From NCBI GenBank assembly GCA_016211215.1, contig JACQSR010000010.1, positions 1 through 32,370 on the forward strand: a stretch of 32,370 nucleotides of DNA. The letters run 5' to 3'. Shown piece by piece: positions 8,599 through 16,490 of this stretch; the first letter of the stretch is position 1; each line of letters opens with the position of its first letter. This stretch comes from Candidatus Woesearchaeota archaeon (GTDB lineage Archaea; Nanobdellota; Nanobdellia; Woesearchaeales; JACQSR01). Under the pieces are notes generated by a model. That model saw only the letters and a program-made list of their open reading frames with translations. It ran no database searches and had not been told where the DNA came from. Both the position numbers and the translations under genes were made by a program.

Positions 8599-11500
8599 TT
8601 TCCTTTTGGATTTTTGCAGCTCCAACTGCCTTGTCCCCTTCCTCAAGCTTCATTAAACGCACGCCCTGGGTGGCGCGCCCAATTATGGAAATGTCCTTTG
8701 CAGGAGTCCTGATCACAATGCCCTTTTTGCTTATAAGAAGAACCTCGTCAGAATCCTCAACATTTGTTATTGAAACCACTTTGCCGTTTCTTTCGGAGCA
8801 GATTATGTTTATGACTCCGGAGCCGCCCCTGCTCGTGAGCCTGTAATCGGAAACCTGGGTTCTTTTTCCATATCCGTTTTCTGTAACTGTGAGGAGAGTC
8901 TTGTCGTCCTCCGCAACAACCATGCCAACAACCTTGTCATCGCCTTTCAGCCTTATTCCGCGCACGCCTGTTGCCCCGCGGCCCATGTTCCTTACATCGC
9001 TCTCTTCGAAACGGACTGCATTGCCGTTCCTGGTTGCGATGATTATCTGCTTTGTGCCGTCCGTGAGGTTGACTGTCACGAGCCTGTCATTCTCTTCAAG
9101 GTCGCAGGCAATTATGCCGCCCTTTCTCGGATGGGAGAATAATTCAAGAGAGGATTTCTTTATTATGCCTTTTTCGGTAACCATGACTATTGAGCTGCGG
9201 CCCGAAAATTCCTTTACAGGAACATATGCAGTAATGCTCTCCCCATCCCCAAGCTCGAGGAGATTTACAATCGCCTTGCCTTTTGCCTGCCTGCTGCCTT
9301 CCGGAATCTCATACACTTTCAGCCAGTAGACCTTGCCCTTGTCGGTGAAAAACAGGATGTGCGAATGGGTATTTGCTATGATAACATCCTTGACTACATC
9401 CTCCTCTGTTGTTCCGGCGCCTATGACCCCCCGGCCGCCCCTTCTTTGGGTTTTATAGGTGTCAATTGGAATCCTCTTTATGTAGCCGTTGTTTGTTATG
9501 GTGACAGCCATTTCCCCCTCTTCAATAAGGTCTTCGACTTCGATAGCTTCATTATCCGCAGGGGCAATCTCCGTTCTCCTGGAATCACCATACTTCTCCC
9601 TGAGCTCCGTCAGCTCTTTCTTGATTATGCCCAATATTTTTTCCCTGGACGCCAGTATTGCGGAAAGCTCGCCTATGAGTATTTTCAGCTCCCCGAGTTC
9701 CTTCCTTATCTTGTCCTGCTCCAGTGCCGTTAATCTCTGGAGGCGCATTTCAAGTATGGCAGTTGCCTGCTTTTCTGAAAGAGCGTAATTCTTGGCGAGC
9801 CCGAGTTTCGCCTCCTCGACAGAGGAGCATCTCTTTATCAGGACAATTACATCGTCAATGCTTTTCAGCGCAATCACGAGGCCTTCCAAGATGTGCTCCC
9901 TGTCTTTTGCCTTGTTCAGCTCAAATTGGGTTCTTCTTGTAACGACGATGAAGCGGTGGTCAATGTAATTTTGGATTACTGCCTTGAGCGGAAGAACCTT
10001 TGGCTGGTTGCCCACAATGGAGAGCATGATGATGCCGAACGTTGACTCCATCCTTGAATGCTTGAAGAGCTGGTTTAGAACCACCTCCGATTGCGCATCC
10101 TTTTTCAGCTCGATGACAACCCGAATGCCTTTCCGGTCGGATTCATCGCGAAGGTCTGAGATGCCTGAAATAATCTTGTCCTTTATCAGCTCGGCAATAT
10201 GCTTAATCATCTCGGCCTTGTTGACCATGTAGGGTATTTCCGTTACAATAATAGATTGCCTGTCGCCTTTTGCCTCAATTGTGCTTTTTGACCTGACCGT
10301 GATCTTCCCCTTTCCTGTTTTGTAGGCTTCGATGATGCCGGAACTTCCGCAGATTGTGGCGCCGGTTGGGAAATCAGGGCCTTTTATGAAAGCCATAAGC
10401 TCCTTCAGAGAAATTTCAGGGTTGTTTATCTGTGCTATAACTGCATCAGCGACTTCACCCAGGTTGTGTGGGGGAATATTTGTTGCCATCCCTACCGCAA
10501 TGCCGCTGGAGCCGTTGAGCAGGAGGTTTGGAACCTTTGACGGCAAAACTATGGGCTCTTTTGAGCTTCCGTCGAAGTTTGGCAGAAAGTTGACAGTTTC
10601 CTTCTCAATGTCCTGGAGCATCTCTTCCGCCAAAGGGGTTAATCTGCATTCTGTATACCTCATAGCAGCTGCGTTGTCGCCATCTATGGAATTATGAACG
10701 AATATTCCGGCAGCTAGGGCGAAATTATGGGTTACATCAATGGTTAAATCATATACGCCCTCCTTTTTGTTCAAGAATTCAACTGATTTTACGCGGTGGT
10801 TCAGGATTGCGTCCTCTATACCCAAAGCCCGGTGGAGTTCATCAACATTCCCCCCAAAAAACTTCCGCAATCCCTCGTCAAACTTAATGATGCCTGCCCC
10901 GTTTCTCCTGTTGTAGAGAACCCTAACCTGCTCATAATTCTCTTTATTAAGGGCTCCAAAATCGTCAATTGTTATTTTACATACCTTTAGGAACCTGAAG
11001 TAGTTGGCCTTTTTGCCGTTATCAGCGAGTATAGGCAAGAAATAATCTCTAAAAGCGGAATCTGTATTCCACTTAAGTTTGTAGGCGTTTGCTACCTTTT
11101 CCTTGTAATCTGGATCCTGCCATCTCTTCTTAGTAAGGAGGGCAATATGCTTCTTATGGTTCGGGTCGGACCACACTTTCCCTGATATCTCCTTCATCCT
11201 ATCCGATTGTTCACGACGGTACTCAGGGCATCTCCATCTTTCCTTTAGTGCAGAAGATTTTTTTTGTATATACCCCCTATCCCGCCATAACCTTTTCAGA
11301 GTCTCAGTGGCTCTTTTGCTTAATTCTAAGCGCCTCTCAGGATGATTTTTTATGTATGCTTTGTTTACTTCGCTGAGAAATTTCCTCATCCTTTCCCGGT
11401 ATGCTTCATTCTTCCAGTTATTCAGGTTTCTTTCTGAAAGCCGTTCCGAGTTCAATTCCCTGTTCTCCACTTTATTCCAGAAGTTTCTCCTGCCTTCTGC

Positions 11501-12442
11501 AAGCTTATGACGGAAGTTTTGGTCCTTATGGAGTTCTTTTGCGTTGTCATAATGTACTCTCCAGTGGTCTCCCCATTTCATCCTTGTTATGTTACTTGGG
11601 TTATTGTTTAGTTTGTTGAAGTCTACATGATGCCTAACGCGGCCAGCCTGTTTTGAATAAGCTCCAACAGTCAGGTTATAGTTATCGGCAAGGTGATGGG
11701 CTGGCGTCCAGATACTGGATTTGGGCTGGTAAATGAGTGTGTATCCTTCCCGGTTTATCCTGTCATCCCTCTCAGAAAGTCTTTGGTAGCAAGGCATGAG
11801 GGAATCATTTGGCTTAAGGTATTGGGCTTCCCTGTATGTTCCGTCTCTCACCATGAATCTATGGTTTGGGGTGCATCTAACTGCTTCACCATTATCAAGC
11901 ACAACCTTAATTATCTCTGCAGCCTTTTTGGTTAAACGTGGATTTTTTATTTCAGCCACCGAGACATTCCCGGTTCTGTTTACCGTGTATGTGTAATTCT
12001 TCTTGCCCTGCTCGTGCTCCTTAACAAGCTCTTCAAAAGAAAGGTCCCTTCCGTCAGTCAGCTTAACCTTGGTATCTCCTGTAAAACAGCCCCAATTTCC
12101 CTGCCCATCAATAAGCGGGTATCTCAGGGAGAATGGCTGCGCCATCCTGACAATGGAATCGTAAACAGCCTGGTCGCCGTGCGGGTGGAGCTCCGCAAGC
12201 ACGCGGCCAACGATGAAGGCGGACTTCCTGTACGGCTTGTTTGAATTTAACCCGGCCCTGCCCATTGCATACAGGATTCGTCTATGGACAGGCTTTAAGC
12301 CGTCTCTTACCTCAGGCAAAGCCCTGCCGATTATCACAGACATGGAGTAATCCAGGTAGGATAATTTCATCTCCTGGTCTATGGGACGCTGGAGTATTTT
12401 TTCCCCTAATTGCGGAGTGTTTTCGTCTGCCATAAAATTCAA
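8588..12442 (-). CDS. gyrA: DNA gyrase subunit A (intein-containing precursor)
   Basis: DYSMSVIIGRALPEVRDGLKPVHRRILYAM, catalytic AAMRYTE, GyrA box QRRGGRG and C-terminal beta-pinwheel repeats, interrupted by an intein. Confidence 0.97.
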   Translation of the reverse strand: MNFMADENTPQLGEKILQRPIDQEMKLSYLDYSMSVIIGRALPEVRDGLKPVHRRILYAMGRAGLNSNKPYRKSAFIVGRVLAELHPHGDQAVYDSIVRMAQPFSLRYPLIDGQGNWGCFTGDTKVKLTDGRDLSFEELVKEHEQGKKNYTYTVNRTGNVSVAEIKNPRLTKKAAEIIKVVLDNGEAVRCTPNHRFMVRDGTYREAQYLKPNDSLMPCYQRLSERDDRINREGYTLIYQPKSSIWTPAHHLADNYNLTVGAYSKQAGRVRHHVDFNKLNNNPSNITRMKWGDHWRVHYDNAKELHKDQNFRHKLAEGRRNFWNKVENRELNSERLSERNLNNWKNEAYRERMRKFLSEVNKAYIKNHPERRLELSKRATETLKRLWRDRGYIQKKSSALKERWRCPEYRREQSDRMKEISGKVWSDPNHKKHIALLTKKRWQDPDYKEKVANAYKLKWNTDSAFRDYFLPILADNGKKANYFRFLKVCKITIDDFGALNKENYEQVRVLYNRRNGAGIIKFDEGLRKFFGGNVDELHRALGIEDAILNHRVKSVEFLNKKEGVYDLTIDVTHNFALAAGIFVHNSIDGDNAAAMRYTECRLTPLAEEMLQDIEKETVNFLPNFDGSSKEPIVLPSKVPNLLLNGSSGIAVGMATNIPPHNLGEVADAVIAQINNPEISLKELMAFIKGPDFPTGATICGSSGIIEAYKTGKGKITVRSKSTIEAKGDRQSIIVTEIPYMVNKAEMIKHIAELIKDKIISGISDLRDESDRKGIRVVIELKKDAQSEVVLNQLFKHSRMESTFGIIMLSIVGNQPKVLPLKAVIQNYIDHRFIVVTRRTQFELNKAKDREHILEGLVIALKSIDDVIVLIKRCSSVEEAKLGLAKNYALSEKQATAILEMRLQRLTALEQDKIRKELGELKILIGELSAILASREKILGIIKKELTELREKYGDSRRTEIAPADNEAIEVEDLIEEGEMAVTITNNGYIKRIPIDTYKTQRRGGRGVIGAGTTEEDVVKDVIIANTHSHILFFTDKGKVYWLKVYEIPEGSRQAKGKAIVNLLELGDGESITAYVPVKEFSGRSSIVMVTEKGIIKKSSLELFSHPRKGGIIACDLEENDRLVTVNLTDGTKQIIIATRNGNAVRFEESDVRNMGRGATGVRGIRLKGDDKVVGMVVAEDDKTLLTVTENGYGKRTQVSDYRLTSRGGSGVINIICSERNGKVVSITNVEDSDEVLLISKKGIVIRTPAKDISIIGRATQGVRLMKLEEGDKAVGAAKIQKENES
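10691..12088 (-). mobile_element. GyrA intein with HNH-type homing endonuclease (466 aa)
   Basis: Block A CFTGDTKVKLTDGR; block B-like GEAVRCTPNHRFMV; block F/G VYDLTIDVTHNFALAAGIFVHN followed by +1 Ser. HNH-like RVRHHVDFNKLNNNPSNI plus NUMOD-like repeats. Inserted in QGNWG^SIDGD. Confidence 0.94.
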
Positions 12443-12500
12443 CTTTATCGTCGGTAAACCAGTAGAATTATGAGTTTATAAGTGTTATGGTATCGGTGCG

Positions 12501-12540
12501 CTTACTATGGCTTTTCTCACCAAAAAACTCTTCCCGCAAT
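12501..12540 (-). pseudogene. Displaced 3' fragment of a zinc-ribbon gene (homologous to 13551-13590)
   Basis: 35 of 40 nt identical to 13551-13590; reads CGKSFLVRKAIV versus CGKSFLARKAIV; four of five differences are synonymous. Confidence 0.75.
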
Positions 12541-12569
12541 GCCGGGGATTGGAAAGATTTATAAACAAC

Positions 12570-12587
12570 TGGAAATATATATTTCCA
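12570..12587. promoter_or_regulatory. Perfect 18-bp palindrome between TATA box and ATG of the HTH-MNT gene (candidate operator)
   Basis: TGGAAATATATATTTCCA, 1 nt upstream of the ATG at 12589; TATA-like tttataaa at about 12558-12565. Confidence 0.7.
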
Positions 12588-12588
12588 A

Positions 12589-13119
12589 ATGGAAAGAGAA
12601 TTAGCCATCTTAAGGCAGTTTTTTGAAGACCCAAACAGGAAATTCAGCATTAGGGAGCTTTCCCGAATTCTGGGCATAAATCACACGACTGTAAGGCAGC
12701 ACCTTAACAAGCTCGTTAAAGGGGGGTTTCTGGATTCAAAAAAAGGAGGGGTATACTCTTTTTATCAGCTGATATTGTCAAAGAAAGCATTAAACCTGAA
12801 ATTGTACTCCAATCTGGAGAAAATCAGGGACTCTAATCTCGTAGAGGCCCTCGAAAAAGCATACGATTTGCCGGTTATTGTTGTGTTTGGAAGCTATGCA
12901 GCTGCCAGAGACGACATGGGCAGTGATGTGGACATCTGCCTGATATCAAACATAGAAAAGGAATTTTTCCCGGAAAAATATGAAAAAATCTTAAATAGGG
13001 GGGTAAGCCTGCATAAGTTTAGCAAAAAAACCTGGGATAGGGCAAAAAAGTCAAGCCCCAATCTTGTAAACAGCATTTGCAACGGGATTGTATTGTCCGG
13101 TGAACTGGAGGTTTTATGA
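12589..13119 (+). CDS. HTH plus minimal nucleotidyltransferase (MNT) protein, putative antitoxin/regulator
   Basis: wHTH FSIRELSRILGINHTTVRQHLNKLVKGGFL; MNT motif VFGSYAAARDDMGSDVDICLIS. Confidence 0.9.
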   Translation: MERELAILRQFFEDPNRKFSIRELSRILGINHTTVRQHLNKLVKGGFLDSKKGGVYSFYQLILSKKALNLKLYSNLEKIRDSNLVEALEKAYDLPVIVVFGSYAAARDDMGSDVDICLISNIEKEFFPEKYEKILNRGVSLHKFSKKTWDRAKKSSPNLVNSICNGIVLSGELEVL

Positions 13120-13544
13120 ATTTTGAGGCCAGCTTAAGGGGAGGCAAATCAAAAAAAGTCATGCCCAGTAAAATAAGGGCTTCAAGCCTGTTTGGCTCTT
13201 CGGTTCAGGCAATTGACACTGCAAGAGTTATACCTCTAAGCAATAATTCTTCCAAGACAATATTGAGGGAGCTGTATGAGGGGTTAAGGGAATATTGCGA
13301 AGCAATAGGATATCTGAACGGCTATAAGTTCCTGGACCACGAATCGATAGGGTACTTTTTGAGGGATGTGCTGAAAGAACAATCACTTTCCGCAAAGTTT
13401 GACAGGTATAGGCGATTAAGAAATGGAATAAATTATTACGGCGAGGATATAGATATTGAAACGGTGAAGGAAGCAATCACAGAAATCCCCAAGCTGATTA
13501 AAGAACTGGAAAAGTATTCCAAAGAATCTTCTGGAAAGCATTAA
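13116..13544 (+). CDS. HEPN-domain protein, partner of the MNT gene
   Basis: ATGA overlap with the MNT gene; HEPN-like helices with RYRRLRNGINYYG near the C-terminus. Confidence 0.8.
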   Translation: MNFEASLRGGKSKKVMPSKIRASSLFGSSVQAIDTARVIPLSNNSSKTILRELYEGLREYCEAIGYLNGYKFLDHESIGYFLRDVLKEQSLSAKFDRYRRLRNGINYYGEDIDIETVKEAITEIPKLIKELEKYSKESSGKH

Positions 13545-13681
13545 GAAGCCCTAACTATCGCCTTTCTCGCCAAAAAGCTCTTCCCGCAATAAACGCAGGA
13601 TTTTTTATTGTCTTTCAAGAACTTAGTCTGGGGCTGGTATTTCATGGTGTGCCCGCACTGAGGGCATCTCAAAAGCATCAT
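13541..13681 (-). CDS. Small zinc-ribbon protein (46 aa)
   Basis: Not in the ORF track. Reverse strand reads MMLLRCPQCGHTMKYQPQTKFLKDNKKSCVYCGKSFLARKAIVRAS*; two CxxC knuckles; start overlaps the scpB stop (ATGATG). Confidence 0.85.
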   Translation of the reverse strand: MMLLRCPQCGHTMKYQPQTKFLKDNKKSCVYCGKSFLARKAIVRAS

Positions 13682-14652
13682 TCTTCCTCTTTTTTTGGGT
13701 GCAGAATCTCTTCCACCCTTTTGTCTACGGCCCCATCTTCCTTCTTCTTTGGCTTTTCTTCCCCTTCCTTTTCTTCTTCTGCTTCCGGTTCTTCTTCTTT
13801 CTCTTCCATTTCTTTTTCTTCAGCCTCTTCAGGCTGCTCTTCCTTTCCCTCTACTTCTCCATCTTTTTCTTCAGATTGCTCCCCTTCTTCAGTCCTTTCC
13901 TCTTTTTTCTCAGAATCATAAACCTCAAGCTCTTTTTCAGGAGCCTCTTCTTCTGAAGGCTCCTCAAAAACTTCGACTTCAGCCTTTTCCTCCTCCTTTT
14001 CAACCTCGATGGGAGTCGATTCATATTCCTCGAGCTCTACCTTATTGCCGTCCTCGTCAACAAGGTCAACCTCTTTTGCAGCTTTTCCCACATCTTCAGC
14101 TTTCCTCTTCTGCTCTTCCTTGATTTTCTTGATTTCGCCTTCCTTCATTTCAATCGCCTTTGCAATTTCATCAAATGATTCGAACTTCTCCTTAAGCTTT
14201 TCGGGCGGAAGGTCAAAGTATTCGAAGAATTTCTGGGTAAGCTTAATCAGCTTTGTCCTGCCATACTTGACTCGGGTTATATACCCTGAGTTCTCGAGCA
14301 ATGCCAAGTGGTCGTATGCCTTGTTGGTCCTCATATGGATTAAGTCAGACTGCTTAATAGGATACCTAAAGGCAATTACAGCCAATGTCTCAAGCACAGT
14401 TTTCGGAAGCTCGGTTTCCGTGACAATCTTGCTTACCAGTGGCAAGAATTCCTCTTTCACGACAAATTTCCAGTCCCTGCCCTCTTCCACAAGCTTGAAG
14501 GAACCGCCCTTTCGGTCATAATCTTCCTTAACTTCCCTGAGCGCGGAAAGAACATCGTCCTCCCTAAGCCTGCAGAGCTTCATCAGCTCCTCTACGGACA
14601 TCTTTTTTCCTGAAGAGAACAGCAATGCCTCAATTTTTTCCTTGTTTCCCAT
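13678..14652 (-). CDS. scpB: Segregation and condensation protein ScpB with long acidic low-complexity C-terminal tail
   Basis: Two wHTH domains (KIEALLFSSGKKMSVEELMKL..., PKTVLETLAVIAFRYPIKQSDLIHMR...YDHLALLENSGYI) then about 150 residues of Glu/Lys-rich sequence. Confidence 0.88.
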   Translation of the reverse strand: MGNKEKIEALLFSSGKKMSVEELMKLCRLREDDVLSALREVKEDYDRKGGSFKLVEEGRDWKFVVKEEFLPLVSKIVTETELPKTVLETLAVIAFRYPIKQSDLIHMRTNKAYDHLALLENSGYITRVKYGRTKLIKLTQKFFEYFDLPPEKLKEKFESFDEIAKAIEMKEGEIKKIKEEQKRKAEDVGKAAKEVDLVDEDGNKVELEEYESTPIEVEKEEEKAEVEVFEEPSEEEAPEKELEVYDSEKKEERTEEGEQSEEKDGEVEGKEEQPEEAEEKEMEEKEEEPEAEEEKEGEEKPKKKEDGAVDKRVEEILHPKKEEE

Positions 14653-15223
14653 CTGCCAGCGTGTACTTTAAACCCTCTTTTTTAACTTTATTGTTTTTCT
14701 CCAAATCATCGACGAACGGCTTTAACTCCTCATCACCCATGTTCAGGAGTTTTGAAAGCTCCTGCAGTTCAAATTCCCGGTTGACGAGGGCCAGCACAAC
14801 CATGTTCTCTATGGTTGTCTTGAGATTCCTCCTGAGAAGGTCTATCTCGGCAGCCCTGTTCTTTGCGACCATGTCAACATTGTGGAGTTTTGCCTGAAGG
14901 TCATTCAGGATTGCATTGAAGCTGCGGCTTGTGAGGGAGATAGATTCGGGTTTTATGATGTCCACGGATGACGGCATGTAGTCAAAGCAGAACCCCACAA
15001 GCTCGGTGATGCCGTCAACAGCCATCTCGAGTTCCACAAAGGTTGACCAAAGGCTGCCCTTTTCAAGGGGTTCGGCAAAATCCTCCCGCAGTATGACAAA
15101 ACTGCTGTCTTCCTTTATTTTACCCACGTACGCCTTAATGGCCTTTTCAACGTGCTCTTTCGGCTTGCCGACAACCTCTATGATAACCTTGGCCCTGATG
15201 GGGATTTGATTCTCGTTTTCCAT
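14630..15223 (-). CDS. Conserved archaeal hypothetical protein with C-terminal wHTH-like segment
   Basis: 197 aa ORF overlapping the scpB start. N-terminal AKVIIEVVGKPKEHVEKAIKAYVGKIKED; C-terminal ELQELSKLLNMGDEELKPFVDDLEKNNKVKKEGLKY. Confidence 0.8.
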   Translation of the reverse strand: MENENQIPIRAKVIIEVVGKPKEHVEKAIKAYVGKIKEDSSFVILREDFAEPLEKGSLWSTFVELEMAVDGITELVGFCFDYMPSSVDIIKPESISLTSRSFNAILNDLQAKLHNVDMVAKNRAAEIDLLRRNLKTTIENMVVLALVNREFELQELSKLLNMGDEELKPFVDDLEKNNKVKKEGLKYTLADGKQGKN

Positions 15224-15269
15224 TATGATTGGACTCCAAGCTAATTATAAAAATGTATCGAAGCAGCAT

Positions 15270-15316
15270 AGGATATTTTTACCATTATCAGATGGTGGTA
15301 AAACTTTTAATATCCT
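15270..15316. promoter_or_regulatory. Imperfect dyad in a divergent intergenic region
   Basis: AGGATATT-TTTACCA (15270-15284) versus reverse complement of 15296-15316 (AGGATATT-AAAAGT-TTTACCA). Confidence 0.5.
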
Positions 15317-15352
15317 TGGTGTAGTTTAGTCCTAATTGGATGGTGGTGGTAA

Positions 15353-15820
15353 ATGTTTGATTTTCTGAGGAGAAAAAGAAGGGCAGATGACTTTGAGCTG
15401 CCACCGCTGCCAGAACTGCCGGATTTTCCGGAGGAGATTCCAAGCTTAAAATCTTTGGAGCAGGAAGCATCAAGGCGTTCTGAGGAGCAGGACGACATTC
15501 CGCCAATGCCTCCGCCAATGCTTGAAACTCCGATAGCGGTTCCCAAGTTTGCGCCGAAAGACGTTATGCCCGAGGAGCCTGCAAGGACACAAATGCCCAG
15601 GCAGAAAGGGGTTTTCATCAAGGTGGATTCTTTTAGGACGCTGATTGCAGACCTTGACGGAATAAGGGCGGACCTGAGGGAGTACCAGAAAAAGATAGGG
15701 GAGTTTGAGATGACAAGAAAGGAGGAGGAAGTTTTGTTTGGCAGGTGGCAGAAATCAGTAAATGATGCGCAGAAGAAAATTATCTCAGTTGACAGGACAC
15801 TTTTTGAGGTGGGAAAATGA
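15353..15820 (+). CDS. Coiled-coil protein, paralog 1 of 3, with Pro-rich N-terminus
   Basis: 155 aa ORF; domain GVFIKVDSFRTLIADLDGIRADLREYQKKIGEFEMTRKEEEVLFGRWQKSVNDAQKKI. Confidence 0.8.
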   Translation: MFDFLRRKRRADDFELPPLPELPDFPEEIPSLKSLEQEASRRSEEQDDIPPMPPPMLETPIAVPKFAPKDVMPEEPARTQMPRQKGVFIKVDSFRTLIADLDGIRADLREYQKKIGEFEMTRKEEEVLFGRWQKSVNDAQKKIISVDRTLFEVGK

Positions 15821-16041
15821 ATGATATGAACGTGCCGGTTTATGTGAAGGTTAATGATTACAGGGAGGTTGCTGCTGCAATTGACTCTATAAAAAACAGG
15901 CTCAGCGAGGCAAGGCAGGCGCTGGGCAGGCTGAAGGAGCTTAAGGAGCAGGAGGATTCGGAACTGCAATCATGGGAAGCAACCGTTGCAGACGCGGAAA
16001 GCAAGGTTGATGAAATTGAGGGGGCTCTCGCTCAGCAATGA
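15817..16041 (+). CDS. Coiled-coil protein, paralog 2 of 3
   Basis: ATGA overlap with the previous gene; VPVYVKVNDYREVAAAIDSIKNRLSEARQALGRLKELKEQEDSELQSWEATVADAESKVDEIEGAL. Confidence 0.82.
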   Translation: MNDMNVPVYVKVNDYREVAAAIDSIKNRLSEARQALGRLKELKEQEDSELQSWEATVADAESKVDEIEGALAQQ

Positions 16042-16427
16042 AAAAGAAACCAGAGAACGTATCTTATTTTGTATCCATAAATAATCCGGATGCCTTAAAG
16101 AGGAATCTGCTGGAAGCCTCAAAAACAATGGTTCAGGGCCTTGCGCAATACGAGCGCTTCAAGGCTGTAAGGCAAGAGAAACAGGAGGCAATAAGGAAAC
16201 TAAGGCTGGACCTTAAACAGACTGCTGCGCTGATAAGCAGGCTGAAGAACCTTCTGCCGCAGGTTGACGTGAAGCCGGCTCCGGCACCGAAAATTGCAAG
16301 GCAGGCTAAAGTTTCCGGGCCGAAGGAAGCTGAGCCGAGAAGAGCGCCGAGGAAGGAGATCAGCGAGCTTGAGAAGCTTGAAGCGGAGCTGGATGACATC
16401 GAGAATAAATTGGGAACGATGAAGTAG
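16038..16427 (+). CDS. Coiled-coil protein, paralog 3 of 3
   Basis: ATGA overlap with the previous gene; VSYFVSINNPDALKRNLLEASKTMVQGLAQYERFKAVRQEKQEAIRKLRLDLKQTAALISRLKNLLP. Confidence 0.82.
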   Translation: MKKKPENVSYFVSINNPDALKRNLLEASKTMVQGLAQYERFKAVRQEKQEAIRKLRLDLKQTAALISRLKNLLPQVDVKPAPAPKIARQAKVSGPKEAEPRRAPRKEISELEKLEAELDDIENKLGTMK

Positions 16428-16490
16428 CGCGTTTTTCTTAGTAAATTTTTCACAACCTTTTAAAACACAATCTGAATCCGTGCTTCTCAT

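Noticed and set aside
8631-12435. Plus-strand ORFs across the gyrA region
   Set aside because: Antisense shadows; gyrA and its intein read continuously on the minus strand.
12468-12677. 69-aa minus-strand ORF (MPRIRESSLMLNF...)
   Set aside because: Antisense to the HTH-MNT gene start and out of frame with the zinc-ribbon fragment.
13116-13544. HEPN ORF as a classical RX4-6H RNase toxin
   Set aside because: The His expected in the motif is absent (RNGINYYG), so nuclease activity cannot be asserted.
13649-14521. Ser/Phe/Leu/Pro-rich plus-strand ORFs
   Set aside because: Antisense to the Glu/Lys-rich ScpB tail; composition is the complement of GAA/GAG/AAG codons.
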